Positions 1-8,243 are shown, counted from the stretch's first letter. The stretch: DNA of 31,471 bases from CAZMJP01 sp964566895 (GCA_964566895.1 CAZMJP010000008.1:1-31471); one strand, 5' to 3'. Made by a program: numbers and translations. The notes: generated by a model not told the origin, from the letters alone.

Positions 1-1056
1 CATCAGGTCGTTGTTTATACTCCTCAAAATTCTAAATCTCAAATCTTAAATCACAAATTCCAAATAAAGTATTTTAAACCGTTATTTAAATACGGCAACG
101 CCGCTTTTGTGCCCGGGATTATCAAGGGTCTAAAAAATTTTGACCTTATTCATCTGCATTGGCCCTTTTTAGGCGGAAGCGAAATTTTCCTTTTATGGCG
201 TTTATTCAGGAAAAAACCAAAACTGATTGTTCAGTATCATATGGATTTAATCGCCCCGGGATTAAGAGGTTTGATTTTTAAATTGAACTCTTTTTTATTC
301 GCGCCGTTAATGGTTAAGCTGGCGGATAAAATTTTGGTTTCTTCTCAGGATTATTTGGAACATTCGGATATTGTAAAATATTGGCGGAAGAACAAAGAGA
401 AGTTTGTAATCAGTCCTTTTGGCGTCAATCAAGAAATTTTTGCCCCGCAAGACAAATCGCAGAAGTTGATGGCTCAATGCGGGTTAAAAGAAGGCGATAG
501 AGTGGTTTTGTCGGTTGGCGGGCTGGATAAAGCCCATTATTTTAAAGGCGTAAAATTATTAATTAGAGCGATGGCTGAATTAAAGGATAAGATGCCTGAT
601 TTGCGCCTCGTCTTGGTTGGCGACGGCGATTTGCGACCGGAGTATGAGCGATTAGCCAAGGATTTAAAAATAGACAGAAAAATATTTTTTGCCGGTCGGG
701 TGGAAGATGATAAATTGCCCGATTATTACAATTTGGCCGATGTTTTTATTCTTCCTTCTCTCACTCGTTCCGAAGCGTTCGGTACGGTTTGTCTGGAGGC
801 GATGGCTTGCGCCAAGCCGATTATTGTTTCTGACTTGCCCGGTCTGAGGGATTTGGTTGAGGACAACGGCTTGCTGGTTAAGGTTGATGATTTGGAAGAT
901 TTAGGCGAAAAGATTTATAACCTTTTTCAAAATTATGTAAAATTGAAAGAGATGGGTATCAACGGGTTGAGAATTGTTAAAGAAAAATATTATTGGCCGG
1001 ACATTGTCCGCCAACTGGGAAAAATTTATGTTCAAGCGGTTGATTCGCAAAATTGA
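1..1056 (+). CDS. GT4-family glycosyltransferase, 5' end cut by window
   Basis: The frame is open from base 1, so this is the C-terminal part of a longer gene; the GTG at 109 is internal, not the start. The sequence reads as the end of a GT-B nucleotide-sugar glycosyltransferase. An HLHWP segment closes the N-terminal domain, SVGGLDKAHYFKG and VLVGDGDLRPEYE form the start of the second Rossmann domain, FFAGRV follows, and SEAFGTVCLEAMACAKPII is the family-4 EX7E donor-binding signature. The expected role is adding a sugar to a lipid-linked or surface polysaccharide at the cytoplasmic membrane face. Donor and acceptor cannot be told. The stop overlaps the start of the next membrane-protein gene by 29 nt, implying translational coupling. 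Residues encoded by about 15-67 come from a simple AT-rich repeat and are probably not conserved. Confidence 0.9.
   Translation, partial: HQVVVYTPQNSKSQILNHKFQIKYFKPLFKYGNAAFVPGIIKGLKNFDLIHLHWPFLGGSEIFLLWRLFRKKPKLIVQYHMDLIAPGLRGLIFKLNSFLFAPLMVKLADKILVSSQDYLEHSDIVKYWRKNKEKFVISPFGVNQEIFAPQDKSQKLMAQCGLKEGDRVVLSVGGLDKAHYFKGVKLLIRAMAELKDKMPDLRLVLVGDGDLRPEYERLAKDLKIDRKIFFAGRVEDDKLPDYYNLADVFILPSLTRSEAFGTVCLEAMACAKPIIVSDLPGLRDLVEDNGLLVKVDDLEDLGEKIYNLFQNYVKLKEMGINGLRIVKEKYYWPDIVRQLGKIYVQAVDSQN
15..67. repeat. AT-rich simple repeat inside glycosyltransferase gene
   Basis: Degenerate copies of a roughly 8-9 nt unit (variants of CAAATTCTAAAT: ttctaaatct, caaatcttaaat, cacaaattcc) run through the coding frame between the predicted beta-strand VVVYTP and the segment YFKPLFKYGN. 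It resembles the AT-rich intergenic repeats elsewhere in the window (3338-3411, 12036-12098). It is read through in frame and adds about a dozen K/S/Q/N-rich residues. Confidence 0.6.
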
Positions 1057-3337
1057 AGAGAATAAAAAATTCGTTTTCACCCTGATTAGCGTTTTAACAG
1101 TTATTTTTTGGTATTTGAATTTTCCTGCCGTTAGGCAGGAATCCGCCCTTGGCGGATGGCTTTATTTTTTAAATTTCATTTGTTTTTTAGTCTATTTTTT
1201 TCTTAATTCTTTTTGGCTGGGGAAAATCCTGTCGTGTTTCGGGTTTGAAAAAGAGATAAGGTTCATTTTTGGTCTTTTCCTATTGATTTTCTTGATTGCT
1301 TTTGGCATGGCCGGGCCGATTATTTTATATAAAGTGACCCCGGTTTATTTGTTTGGTTTGCTTTTATTTTTAAGTTTGGTTATTTCTCTTTGGGCCAAGA
1401 AGGTTAAACTTCGGGAGTCAGAAACGGAGTCCCTGACTTTGGGGGAGAGTGAGCCGACTTTTAAAATTCCTCAATTCGTTTATGGTTTATTGCTGATAGT
1501 TTGTTTTTTCGCCATTTTTTTATTAGTTTACAGCCGAACGGGCGAATATATCCGAACACCCTGGGAGGTTATTCACCCGCTTTATCTTTATTGTTGGCTG
1601 GCGATTATTTTTATTTTGGGCTTGCTGGTTTTTACCGGAATCAATTTAAAAAAATACTTGTTAATCGTCATTTTAGTTTCGCTTTTATTCCACGCTTATT
1701 TGTTAATCCCTTATCAAATGGGTTTTGGGGGAGATAAATGGCGGCATCTCGGGGCGGAAAAATGGCTGATGGAAGGAAAGGTTTATACTCCGGCTCTTTT
1801 TGGCGAAGAGGTTTCTTATAAAGAGATTGGTCCTTTTAAAATTCCTGAGGTTTTTATTGTCGGCAACAAAACGTCCTACGCCAATATGTGGGGGCTGGTT
1901 ATCGCCTTATCCTGGTTGAGCGGGGTGGATATTTTTTGGATTGATTTAATTTTAGGTCTTTTGCTTTTTTCCGTCTTTTTTCCGTTTCTGCTTTTGAAAA
2001 TAGGCGGTTTTATTTGCCGAAAAAAGGAGTTTTTGCTTTTGTTAATTTTTGGTTCTTTCTTGTTTTATCCCCTTCAGGCTTACGGCGGCATTACTATTCC
2101 AATGACCTTTGCCTTACTACCTTTTCTTTTCGCCCTGATTTTTCTGATTAAGTATTTATCCGACCCGTCGCCCCCGGAACAGGCAGGGCGGGAGAGGGGG
2201 GAGAGATTGTTTTTTACTCTTTTATTTTTCATTCCCCTTTTATATCTAAATTACGTTCTTTACCTGGTTTTATTTTTGGAAATGCTGCTTTTGGCTATTG
2301 TTTTTAAAAATATTGGTCTGGGGATGAGAAAAAGGATTTATCTTCCCCTGTTTGTTTTTTGTTTTGTTCTTCTTTTGCTTTTTATTCCGCTTTTGGAAAC
2401 GAGCGACCAACTTTCCTGGTTTAAGTATCCTTTTCCTTCGAAAACGGAGATTATTGGCGCTTTTAAGAATTTCCCCATTCGCTTACTGTTTTCTCAGGCG
2501 ATTTTCCCCCGGGCTTACCAATACGAGCAGGATAATTGGCTCTACGCTGTAACTGAAGAAGGCCTCTCCCGTTCCGCAATTCTGCGCGTTTTGCCCTGGG
2601 CTTTTGTCTTAACTCCATTTGTTTGGTTTTTAGCTATTCTCGGCATTATTCGTTATAAAAAGTTGGATAATCCAAAAGTTGGGGTGATTTTTATTCTGAT
2701 GTTGTTGGTGATTTTTGCCAACCAACTGACTGCCGCTTATTTTATGGAAGGCAATCATATTTTTACCAAACGTTTGGTGGTTTTTAATTCTTTTTTATTT
2801 TTATTTCCTTTGGCTTGGGGCGTTTATCAATTGTCTTTGATCCGTTTTTTCAATCGTCGGGTGATCATTTCGTTTTTGGTCTTGTCGTTGACCTTGGTCG
2901 CGGTTACCGTTTACGTCTCGGGGCCCAAGTTTCAAATCGTTACCGCCGACGAATTCCGGGCAGCTGAACACGTTTGGGGGGAGATGAAAAATAAGCCGGG
3001 CCCGAACTACTGCGTTTTGGCCAATACCTGGCCCTTATTGGCCTTGGAGGCGGTTTCTTCAAGACAAATCACCACAGGAGACTTTCCTTATTATTACGAA
3101 TATCGCCAGCCGGAAAGGGTTCAGTTGTTTGATAATATGAATAGAAATCCCTCAATTCGTTATTTGGAGAAGTCGCTGGAAATCACCGGCGCGACTGAGT
3201 GTTATTTTATGACCGAAGAACGCTGGATTGATTTTGAAAAACGAAAAAAAGTGGTTGAGCAAACTGATCGAATCCTCGGTCCGCATCAAAACATCGGCAA
3301 GGTAATGATCTGGCATTACCGACCTAATGAACTATAG
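1028..3337 (+). CDS. polytopic membrane protein, GT-C-like glycosyltransferase or polysaccharide protein
   Basis: About 769 residues when started at the ATG at 1028. An in-frame ATG at 974 would overlap the upstream glycosyltransferase by 83 nt and adds only hydrophilic residues, so I prefer 1028. The first two thirds hold many hydrophobic helices, probably 12 or more. A soluble loop GGDKWRHLGAEKWLMEGK precedes further helices, and the last 120 or so residues form a soluble tail (FRAAEHVWGEMKNKPGPNYC onward). This layout resembles GT-C membrane glycosyltransferases (PMT/ArnT-like) that use polyprenyl-phosphate sugars and carry an extracytoplasmic C-terminal domain. No catalytic motif is certain, so the function is an inference from topology and the adjacent GT4 gene. 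Three stretches at 1123-1157, 1413-1440 and 2161-2205 look like repeat sequence inserted in loops. Confidence 0.7.
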   Translation: MFKRLIRKIEENKKFVFTLISVLTVIFWYLNFPAVRQESALGGWLYFLNFICFLVYFFLNSFWLGKILSCFGFEKEIRFIFGLFLLIFLIAFGMAGPIILYKVTPVYLFGLLLFLSLVISLWAKKVKLRESETESLTLGESEPTFKIPQFVYGLLLIVCFFAIFLLVYSRTGEYIRTPWEVIHPLYLYCWLAIIFILGLLVFTGINLKKYLLIVILVSLLFHAYLLIPYQMGFGGDKWRHLGAEKWLMEGKVYTPALFGEEVSYKEIGPFKIPEVFIVGNKTSYANMWGLVIALSWLSGVDIFWIDLILGLLLFSVFFPFLLLKIGGFICRKKEFLLLLIFGSFLFYPLQAYGGITIPMTFALLPFLFALIFLIKYLSDPSPPEQAGRERGERLFFTLLFFIPLLYLNYVLYLVLFLEMLLLAIVFKNIGLGMRKRIYLPLFVFCFVLLLLFIPLLETSDQLSWFKYPFPSKTEIIGAFKNFPIRLLFSQAIFPRAYQYEQDNWLYAVTEEGLSRSAILRVLPWAFVLTPFVWFLAILGIIRYKKLDNPKVGVIFILMLLVIFANQLTAAYFMEGNHIFTKRLVVFNSFLFLFPLAWGVYQLSLIRFFNRRVIISFLVLSLTLVAVTVYVSGPKFQIVTADEFRAAEHVWGEMKNKPGPNYCVLANTWPLLALEAVSSRQITTGDFPYYYEYRQPERVQLFDNMNRNPSIRYLEKSLEITGATECYFMTEERWIDFEKRKKVVEQTDRILGPHQNIGKVMIWHYRPNEL
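1123..1157. repeat. two adjacent perfect palindromes within coding sequence
   Basis: TCCTGCC-GTTA-GGCAGGA (1123-1140, 7-bp stem) is followed directly by ATCCGCC-CTT-GGCGGAT (1141-1157, 7-bp stem). Both are in frame and encode a loop between membrane helices. Tandem CCTGCC/TCCGCC palindromes look like a dispersed repeat rather than selected protein sequence. Confidence 0.75.
1413..1440. repeat. inverted repeat within coding sequence
   Basis: AGTCAG (1416-1421) pairs with CTGACT (1433-1438) around an 11-nt loop containing GGAGTC. It encodes a charged S/E/T-rich loop between membrane helices. A related GGAGTCTCTG core lies in the intergenic inverted repeat at 22319-22352. Confidence 0.45.
2161..2205. 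repeat. GC-rich insertion-like block within coding sequence
   Basis: This block of C-runs and G-runs is far richer in GC than the surrounding gene and encodes a P/R/G/E-rich loop (SPPEQAGRERGER) between membrane helices. It looks like a third repeat-derived insertion, but I found no clean stem in it. Confidence 0.35.
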
Positions 3338-3411
3338 TTTAATTTTATTGTTTATAGTTTCTAGTTTCTAATTTATAATTTCTAGTTTATAGCTTAAGGT
3401 TTAAAGTTTAC
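3338..3411. repeat. AT-rich degenerate short-period intergenic repeat
   Basis: The whole 74-nt gap between two genes consists of variants of a 7-8 nt unit (tttatag, tttctag, tttctaa, tttataa). There is no promoter-like or terminator-like element that I can recognise. Confidence 0.65.
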
Positions 3412-4290
3412 ATGAAATTTTTTTCCTCCATTTATCGTTTTCTCTTGATTGTCGCTTGTTTGGCGTCCTTTTTCTGGCTTTTGAATAAAAATCTCGTGCC
3501 TTCAGGCACGCTGCTTTTGAAAAAGGATTTTTGCGCCGAATCTCGCTTTATTTCCTATCTTTATCCGGAAAATCGGGTGGGGGTTGTTGAAGAAGAGGAT
3601 AATGGTTGTTTTCAGCGTATTTTTGTTGAACCGGCTTATTTCAGTGTCAATGTCCCTCGGACCTTTACTCGGGCAAAAGTGAAGGTTATCTATGCCAATC
3701 CGGACCAAGAGATTTTTCAATTGGGACTGATGAAAAAAAGAATTAATCTTTTGGATTGGAATTTTCAGTTAAAGCCGCTGGAAAACAAAATTTTGGACGA
3801 GTTGGGTTGGTTTAAACTGACAGAGCAGGGGATAATACTTTGGCAAAAACAAAAGAGGTTTGAAAGTATTTATGATTATGTTAATAATCTGCCCATTGAC
3901 CAAAAAACGGCGACTTTTTATTATTACTTTTCTCCCGAGGCGGTTGGAGACCCGACTAAAGTCGTTGGTTGGAATCCGGAGACGTCCCTTGAGGATGTTG
4001 ATTACCTTATTGCCGATTACCTGACGCCGAAAATTATCGGTCGCTCATTGGTTGATGGCGCGGTTTGGCAGGAGCAAATCGCGGAATTTTCGGCTGGCGC
4101 TGAGTATATGAATGACCGGAATTTGGAGTTTATGTTTTCCGCCCCGGGTCTGACTGAAAGCCGTCACGAAATCAAAATAAAAAGTATTGAAGTTGAATTG
4201 AGTCGCGCGAAAACTGATTGGTCAAATTTGCTCTCCGACCTTAAAAGTTATTTATTCAGAAGGTTTGATAGATTAAAATCAAAAATATGA
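3412..4290 (+). CDS. unknown membrane-anchored protein (292 aa)
   Basis: I do not recognise a family. Residues about 5-25 (SIYRFLLIVACLASFFWLL) form one N-terminal hydrophobic segment, likely a signal-anchor. The rest is soluble and presumably extracytoplasmic, with mixed alpha/beta composition and a basic C-terminus (LFRRFDRLKSK). It sits 74 nt after the GT-C-like gene and shares an ATGA overlap (4287-4290) with the next small membrane gene, so it probably belongs to the same surface-polysaccharide unit. A 6-bp hairpin (CGTGCC-TTCA-GGCACG, 3495-3510) lies just after the hydrophobic segment and looks like another in-frame repeat insertion. No SD site is seen before the ATG. No catalytic motif was found, so the function remains open. 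Confidence 0.75.
   Translation: MKFFSSIYRFLLIVACLASFFWLLNKNLVPSGTLLLKKDFCAESRFISYLYPENRVGVVEEEDNGCFQRIFVEPAYFSVNVPRTFTRAKVKVIYANPDQEIFQLGLMKKRINLLDWNFQLKPLENKILDELGWFKLTEQGIILWQKQKRFESIYDYVNNLPIDQKTATFYYYFSPEAVGDPTKVVGWNPETSLEDVDYLIADYLTPKIIGRSLVDGAVWQEQIAEFSAGAEYMNDRNLEFMFSAPGLTESRHEIKIKSIEVELSRAKTDWSNLLSDLKSYLFRRFDRLKSKI
3495..3510. repeat. perfect hairpin within coding sequence
   Basis: CGTGCC (3495-3500), loop TTCA, GGCACG (3505-3510). It is in frame directly after the transmembrane segment of the 3412-4290 gene. Confidence 0.6.
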
Positions 4291-4475
4291 GGCGTTTTGT
4301 TTATTTTTTATTTCGGGATTTTTTTATCATCGGCGGTCTTTATTTGCTATTTCTTTTGATGATTGAAGACATCCAGCCCGGTTTTGTCGGTTTTTGGCTG
4401 GAGATAAGATATCTCTTGTTTATCGTCTTAGCTGCCGGCGCCTTGACTTTGTTTACCTCAAAAAATGAGCCTTAA
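4287..4475 (+). CDS. small two-helix membrane protein (62 aa)
   Basis: The start overlaps the upstream stop in an ATGA arrangement, which supports translation as a coupled gene. Two hydrophobic segments are visible: residues about 10-27 (DFFIIGGLYLLFLLMI) and about 42-57 (YLLFIVLAAGALTLFT), separated by a short loop. No family recognised. The coupling suggests it works with the membrane-anchored protein before it. Confidence 0.6.
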   Translation: MRRFVYFLFRDFFIIGGLYLLFLLMIEDIQPGFVGFWLEIRYLLFIVLAAGALTLFTSKNEP

Positions 4476-4596
4476 TTGATAAGGTCGCACCTTGTCTAAT
4501 TTATAGGGCTTCAAACCGGCCCAAATTCCCTTGTTCTTATACTTTCCTAATTTTGTGAATATTTATAGTTGAAAAGGGTTTAATATAAAAGGCATT

Positions 4597-4615
4597 TACG
4601 AGGTTCGGCCTCGTA
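4597..4615. repeat. intergenic hairpin upstream of deaminase
   Basis: TACGAGG (4597-4603), loop TTCGG, CCTCGTA (4609-4615): a perfect 7-bp stem. It is not followed by a T-run on either strand, so it is more likely a dispersed palindrome or a leader structure than a terminator. The rest of 4476-4660 holds only a small hairpin (AAGGT-CGC-ACCTT, 4481-4493) and no clear promoter. Confidence 0.55.
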
Positions 4616-4660
4616 GGTCGATCTTGTAGTAAAGAGGAATAAAAATCAAAAAATAAAATT

Positions 4661-5062
4661 ATGATTACAAATAAAGAATTAATTGATAAAGCAAGTTTGA
4701 TGGTTAATTCGAGAGAGGCCGGCAAATGCAGAGTTGCTAGCGTCGGAGCTGTTTTAGTTACAGACAAAGGGAATGTTTATTCCGGCGTTTGCATAGACGC
4801 AATTTCGGGCATGGGGTTTTGTGCCGAGCATAACGCTATCGGTTCAATGATTACAGCCGGAGAATCCAAGATAGAAAGAATAGTGGCTGTTTGCAAAGAC
4901 AATAAGGGTAGCGCCTGTATTCTTGCGCCATGCGGAAAGTGCCGGGAGTTTATGTTTCAAATTAACAGCGATAATTTAGAAACGGATGTTATTTTAGGAG
5001 GAGATAAAGCCGTAAAACTTAAAGATTTATTACCGTATTTTGACTGGTGCCATAAGATATAA
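4661..5062 (+). CDS. cytidine/blasticidin-S-type deaminase
   Basis: 133 residues, the usual length of the small tetrameric cytidine deaminases. Zinc-site motifs are present: C54-A55-E56 (Cys ligand, catalytic Glu) and P90-C91-G-K-C94 (two Cys ligands). The surrounding text (GFCAEHNAIGSMITAGE ... IVAV ... LAPCGKCREFMFQI) is as close to blasticidin-S deaminase as to classical Cdd, so the substrate may be cytidine, deoxycytidine or a modified analogue. The reaction is hydrolytic deamination to the uridine form, in the cytoplasm. The next gene, 52 nt downstream on the same strand, is a UMPH-1 nucleotidase, giving a plausible CMP to cytidine to uridine salvage route. No good SD precedes the ATG; a GAGGAA at 4635-4640 is too far away. 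Confidence 0.85.
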   Translation: MITNKELIDKASLMVNSREAGKCRVASVGAVLVTDKGNVYSGVCIDAISGMGFCAEHNAIGSMITAGESKIERIVAVCKDNKGSACILAPCGKCREFMFQINSDNLETDVILGGDKAVKLKDLLPYFDWCHKI

Positions 5063-5114
5063 TTTAATAAAGTCAGACCGACTTTGAAAAAAATAATGGC
5101 AGTGGTTTTAATAT

Positions 5115-5990
5115 ATGCAAAAAGTAAAACAGATTGAAAATGTAATTATCCCCAGTCCTGAAAAATTGGAAAAGATAAAAAGACTGATTAAAGCTGGAGG
5201 AGGAGAGAATTTATATGTTTTATCTGATTTTGACCGAACTTTGACTAAGGCCTTTGTCAACGGCGAATGTCGGCCGTCTTTAATTTCTATTTTAAGAGAT
5301 GAAGGTTATTTGGCTTCTGACTACGGACAAAAGGCCAGAGATTTATATAATAAGTATCATGCGATTGAAGTTGACCGAGATATTCCCTTGGCGAAGAGGA
5401 AGAAAATGATGGCAAGGTGGTGGAGGGCGCATTTTAGTTTACTTTTAAAATCTGGTTTGAATAAAAAAGATGTGGAAAGGGCGGTCAAATCCAAAAAGAT
5501 AAAATTTAGAGATGGTTTTTGCGAATTTGTTGGTTTGTTAAGACGTTATCAAATACCCTTAGTGATTCTGTCCTCGGGAGGATTAGGTAAAGAGGCCGTT
5601 TCAATGTGTTTGGAAAAAGTCAACGTCCTTTATGATAATATCCATATCGTTTCCAATTCATATATCTGGGACAAAAAAGGAAACGCCGTCGGTTTGCAAA
5701 AACCGATTATTCATAGTTTGAATAAAAACGAAATAAAAGTCCGCCGATTTCCCGAGATCTATAAGAGAGTCAAAAATAGAAGAAATGTCATTCTTTTGGG
5801 AGACAATAGGGAAGACACGGCAATGACAGAAGGATTTAAGTTTGGTAATTTGTTAAAAGTAGGATTTTTAAACGAAAGAGTCGAAGAAAATTTAAAGGAA
5901 TACAAGAGGTGTTATGATGTTCTAATTTTGGACGACGGGGGCATGAAATACATAAATGATTTATTAAAAGAAATATTAAAAAGGGGATGA
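5115..5990 (+). CDS. UMPH-1 family pyrimidine 5'-nucleotidase (HAD superfamily)
   Basis: 291 residues matching the layout of cytosolic 5'-nucleotidase III (NT5C3/UMPH-1), which removes phosphate from CMP and UMP. HAD motif I is S37-D38-F-D40-R-T (nucleophile and acid/base Asp). Then come YHAIEVDRDI and MMARWWRAH (helical cap), motif II ILSSGG at 151-156, and the family blocks NIHIVSNSYIWDKKGNAVG and IIHSLNKNE. Motif IV is ILLGD230NRED234, followed by LLKVGFLNERVEENLKEY. I recall closely similar strings in the human enzyme. UMPH-1 proteins are best known from eukaryotes, so its presence here beside a deaminase is notable. A TTGAAA-17-TTTAAT pair (5084-5112) lies upstream but its -10 is only 2 nt from the ATG, so I do not call a promoter. 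Confidence 0.9.
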   Translation: MQKVKQIENVIIPSPEKLEKIKRLIKAGGGENLYVLSDFDRTLTKAFVNGECRPSLISILRDEGYLASDYGQKARDLYNKYHAIEVDRDIPLAKRKKMMARWWRAHFSLLLKSGLNKKDVERAVKSKKIKFRDGFCEFVGLLRRYQIPLVILSSGGLGKEAVSMCLEKVNVLYDNIHIVSNSYIWDKKGNAVGLQKPIIHSLNKNEIKVRRFPEIYKRVKNRRNVILLGDNREDTAMTEGFKFGNLLKVGFLNERVEENLKEYKRCYDVLILDDGGMKYINDLLKEILKRG

Positions 5991-6000
5991 TGAGATAATC

Positions 6001-6028
6001 TTTACGAAGTTGGTTTTTTTGATATAAT
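6001..6028 (+). promoter_or_regulatory. predicted promoter of rmuC, probably leaderless
   Basis: -10 TATAAT at 6023-6028, with a weak -35 TTTACG at 6001-6006 (16-bp spacer). The ATG begins at 6035, only 6 nt after the -10, so transcription would start at or next to the start codon. No SD is possible. Confidence 0.55.
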
Positions 6029-6034
6029 AAGAAG

Positions 6035-7081
6035 ATGACGGTATTTTTCATAGTTTTAATCATTTTGGTTTTAATCGGTTTCACGGGGATTTTTTATTTT
6101 ATTGAAAAAAAATTCAGAATTTTTGAAAACGAAAAAGAATTGAAAAATCAGGGAGTGATGATGTTACAAGGACAAATAGGGGAAATCAGGAAGAGCCTGG
6201 AATCGCAATATGAGCATAATTTGAAAATCGTCCAGAATATGACGGAGAAATTGGGCGAAGTGGACAAGACCAATCAGCAGATAGTCAATTTTGCCGACCA
6301 ATTGCAGAATTTGCAGGATATTTTAAAGAACCCTAAACAAAGAGGCGTCTTTGGCGAGTTTTATTTAGAAGCGGTTTTAAAGAACGTCTTGCCGCCCAAG
6401 ATTTATCAAATGCAATACTCTTTGGGTATAGACGGGGCAACCGGCAAAGAGCTGATTGTTGACGCCGCGGTTTTTATCAAAGATAAAATTGTTCCTATTG
6501 ACGCCAAGTTTTCTTTGGAGAATTATAATCGGCTGATTAATGAACACGACCAGGAGAAGATAAAACAACTGGAAAAAGTTTTAAAACAGGATTTAAAAAA
6601 TCGCATTGACGAAACAGCCAAATATATTCAGCCGGATAAAAAAACTTTTGATTTTGCTTTTATGTTCATTCCCTCGGAGGCGCTTTATTACGATTTACTC
6701 ATCAATCAGGTCGGAGCCATTAAAGTCAGCACCTATGATTTGATTGAGTACGCTTTTAAAGAAAAAAAAGTGATTATTGTTTCTCCCACTACTTTTCTGG
6801 CTTATTTGCAAATGGTTATTCAGGGCTTAAGGTCTTTACAAATAGAAGAGTCAGCCAAAGAGATTAAGAAATATGTGGAGCAGTTAAGCCGGCATATTCT
6901 TAAATATGACGATTTTTTGCAAAAACTCGGTCAAAATTTAGAAAGAACAATCGGCGCTTACAATACCGCTTATCAGGAATTTAAAAAGATTGACAAAGAT
7001 GTTGTTAAAATAACCGGCAAAGGGGAATCGGAAGTTAAGCCGCTTTCTTTGGAAAGACCTAAGAATAAGGAAGAGCTATGA
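6035..7081 (+). CDS. rmuC: RmuC family DNA recombination protein
   Basis: 348 residues. An N-terminal membrane helix (about 2-23) is followed by a helical, probably coiled-coil stretch (about 30-105), then the RmuC core: NPKQRGVFGEFYLEAVL, ELIVDAAVFIKDKIVPIDAKF (the D...DAK part of a PD-(D/E)XK-like nuclease fold), FMFIPSEALYYDLL, and VIIVSPTTFLAYLQMV. RmuC proteins limit DNA inversion and rearrangement at short inverted repeats, which may matter in a genome with this many palindromes. The biochemical activity is presumed nuclease. The stop overlaps the start of the permease gene in ATGA (7078-7081), so the two are co-translated. The gene is likely read from a leaderless promoter just upstream. 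Confidence 0.92.
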   Translation: MTVFFIVLIILVLIGFTGIFYFIEKKFRIFENEKELKNQGVMMLQGQIGEIRKSLESQYEHNLKIVQNMTEKLGEVDKTNQQIVNFADQLQNLQDILKNPKQRGVFGEFYLEAVLKNVLPPKIYQMQYSLGIDGATGKELIVDAAVFIKDKIVPIDAKFSLENYNRLINEHDQEKIKQLEKVLKQDLKNRIDETAKYIQPDKKTFDFAFMFIPSEALYYDLLINQVGAIKVSTYDLIEYAFKEKKVIIVSPTTFLAYLQMVIQGLRSLQIEESAKEIKKYVEQLSRHILKYDDFLQKLGQNLERTIGAYNTAYQEFKKIDKDVVKITGKGESEVKPLSLERPKNKEEL

Positions 7082-8223
7082 AAAATGAAAAACACCTTTT
7101 TATTCGCGCCGTATCGGTTTTGGTCGGCACCGTGGTTGGCGCCGGTATCTTCGGTTTGCCCTATGCCTTTGTCCAAAGCGGCTTTATCGTCGGTTTAGTG
7201 TATTTGCTCGTTTTGGCCGCTCTCTTTTTAATTACCAAAATGTGTTACGCCGAGACTGTTTTACGTACCGCCGACAACCTGGAAATGTCCGGTTACGTGG
7301 AGCGTTATTTGGGGAAATTAGGGAAAACTGTCATCATTCTTTGTTTGATTTTCGGGATTTTCAGCACTTTAGTCGCCTACATTATCGGTGTGGGCGAATT
7401 TTTACATTCCTTGTTTGGCCCTTTAGTGGGCGGTAGTCAGTTTTTTTGGTCTGTCATTTTTTGGGCCTTAATGAGTATTTTCGTTTTAATCGGCATTGGT
7501 ATTGTCAGTCGGCTTGAGGTTTTAATGACACTCGGTCTGGTGTTCGTCGTCTTGCTGGTTTTTATTCTTTGCTTTCCTTATATTAATTTTGAAAATTTAA
7601 AAGGAATAAATTTTGATTTGCGAAAGATATTTCTTCCTTACGGGCCGGTACTTTTTGCTCTCGGCGGCGCTTCGGCCGTGCCGACAATGCGTCGCATTTT
7701 AAAGGATAAGTCGCGTCAGTTAAGAAAAGCTATCATTGTTGGTTTTTCCGTCCCGGTTGTAATTTATATTGCTTTTTGTTTTTCCATTGTCGGCGTAAGC
7801 GGCAGACAGACGTCGGAAATCGCCATCATTGGTTTGTCTAAAATTGTTGACGGCCGGGCCCTGATTATCGGCAGTATTTTCGGCATTTTGGCAATGACCA
7901 CTTCGTTTCTCGCCTTGTCTTATTTTCTAAGAGAAATTTTTCGGCGCGATTATCACATCCCCCTGATCCCCGCCTGGTTAATTGTTATTGTTGTGCCGGC
8001 CATTCTCTTTTTGTTGGGAATGAGAAGTTTCATTACCGTGATTAGTTTTGCCGGCGGCGTCCTCTCCGGCTTGCAAAGCATAATTTTAATCATGGCTTAT
8101 TATCGAGCCAAGAAAAAAGGCGATCGCCAGCCGGAGTTTGATTTTAGATTAGCCAAGCCCGTCGCTTATATTATTTATTTGGTTTTTATTCTTGGGATTA
8201 TTTATCAATTTCTTTACGTTTAA
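7078..8223 (+). CDS. amino-acid permease, aromatic/APC-type
   Basis: 381 residues with about 10-11 hydrophobic helices. The first helix carries GTVVGAGIFGLPYAF (about 17-31), the glycine-rich unwound-helix signature of LeuT-fold amino-acid carriers, closest in style to the tryptophan/tyrosine permease family. It presumably imports amino acids with a cation across the cytoplasmic membrane, which fits a host-dependent or auxotrophic CPR cell. The substrate cannot be read from sequence. Its start overlaps rmuC, and a clear terminator follows the stop at 8244-8275, so rmuC-permease is a two-gene operon. Confidence 0.8.
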   Translation: MKNEKHLFIRAVSVLVGTVVGAGIFGLPYAFVQSGFIVGLVYLLVLAALFLITKMCYAETVLRTADNLEMSGYVERYLGKLGKTVIILCLIFGIFSTLVAYIIGVGEFLHSLFGPLVGGSQFFWSVIFWALMSIFVLIGIGIVSRLEVLMTLGLVFVVLLVFILCFPYINFENLKGINFDLRKIFLPYGPVLFALGGASAVPTMRRILKDKSRQLRKAIIVGFSVPVVIYIAFCFSIVGVSGRQTSEIAIIGLSKIVDGRALIIGSIFGILAMTTSFLALSYFLREIFRRDYHIPLIPAWLIVIVVPAILFLLGMRSFITVISFAGGVLSGLQSIILIMAYYRAKKKGDRQPEFDFRLAKPVAYIIYLVFILGIIYQFLYV

Positions 8224-8243
8224 GGAGTTGTTCTGGTAATTAT

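Noticed and set aside
974..1027. Upstream ATG extension of the GT-C-like gene
   Set aside because: It would overlap the glycosyltransferase by 83 nt and adds only hydrophilic residues; the ATG at 1028 precedes the membrane segment directly.
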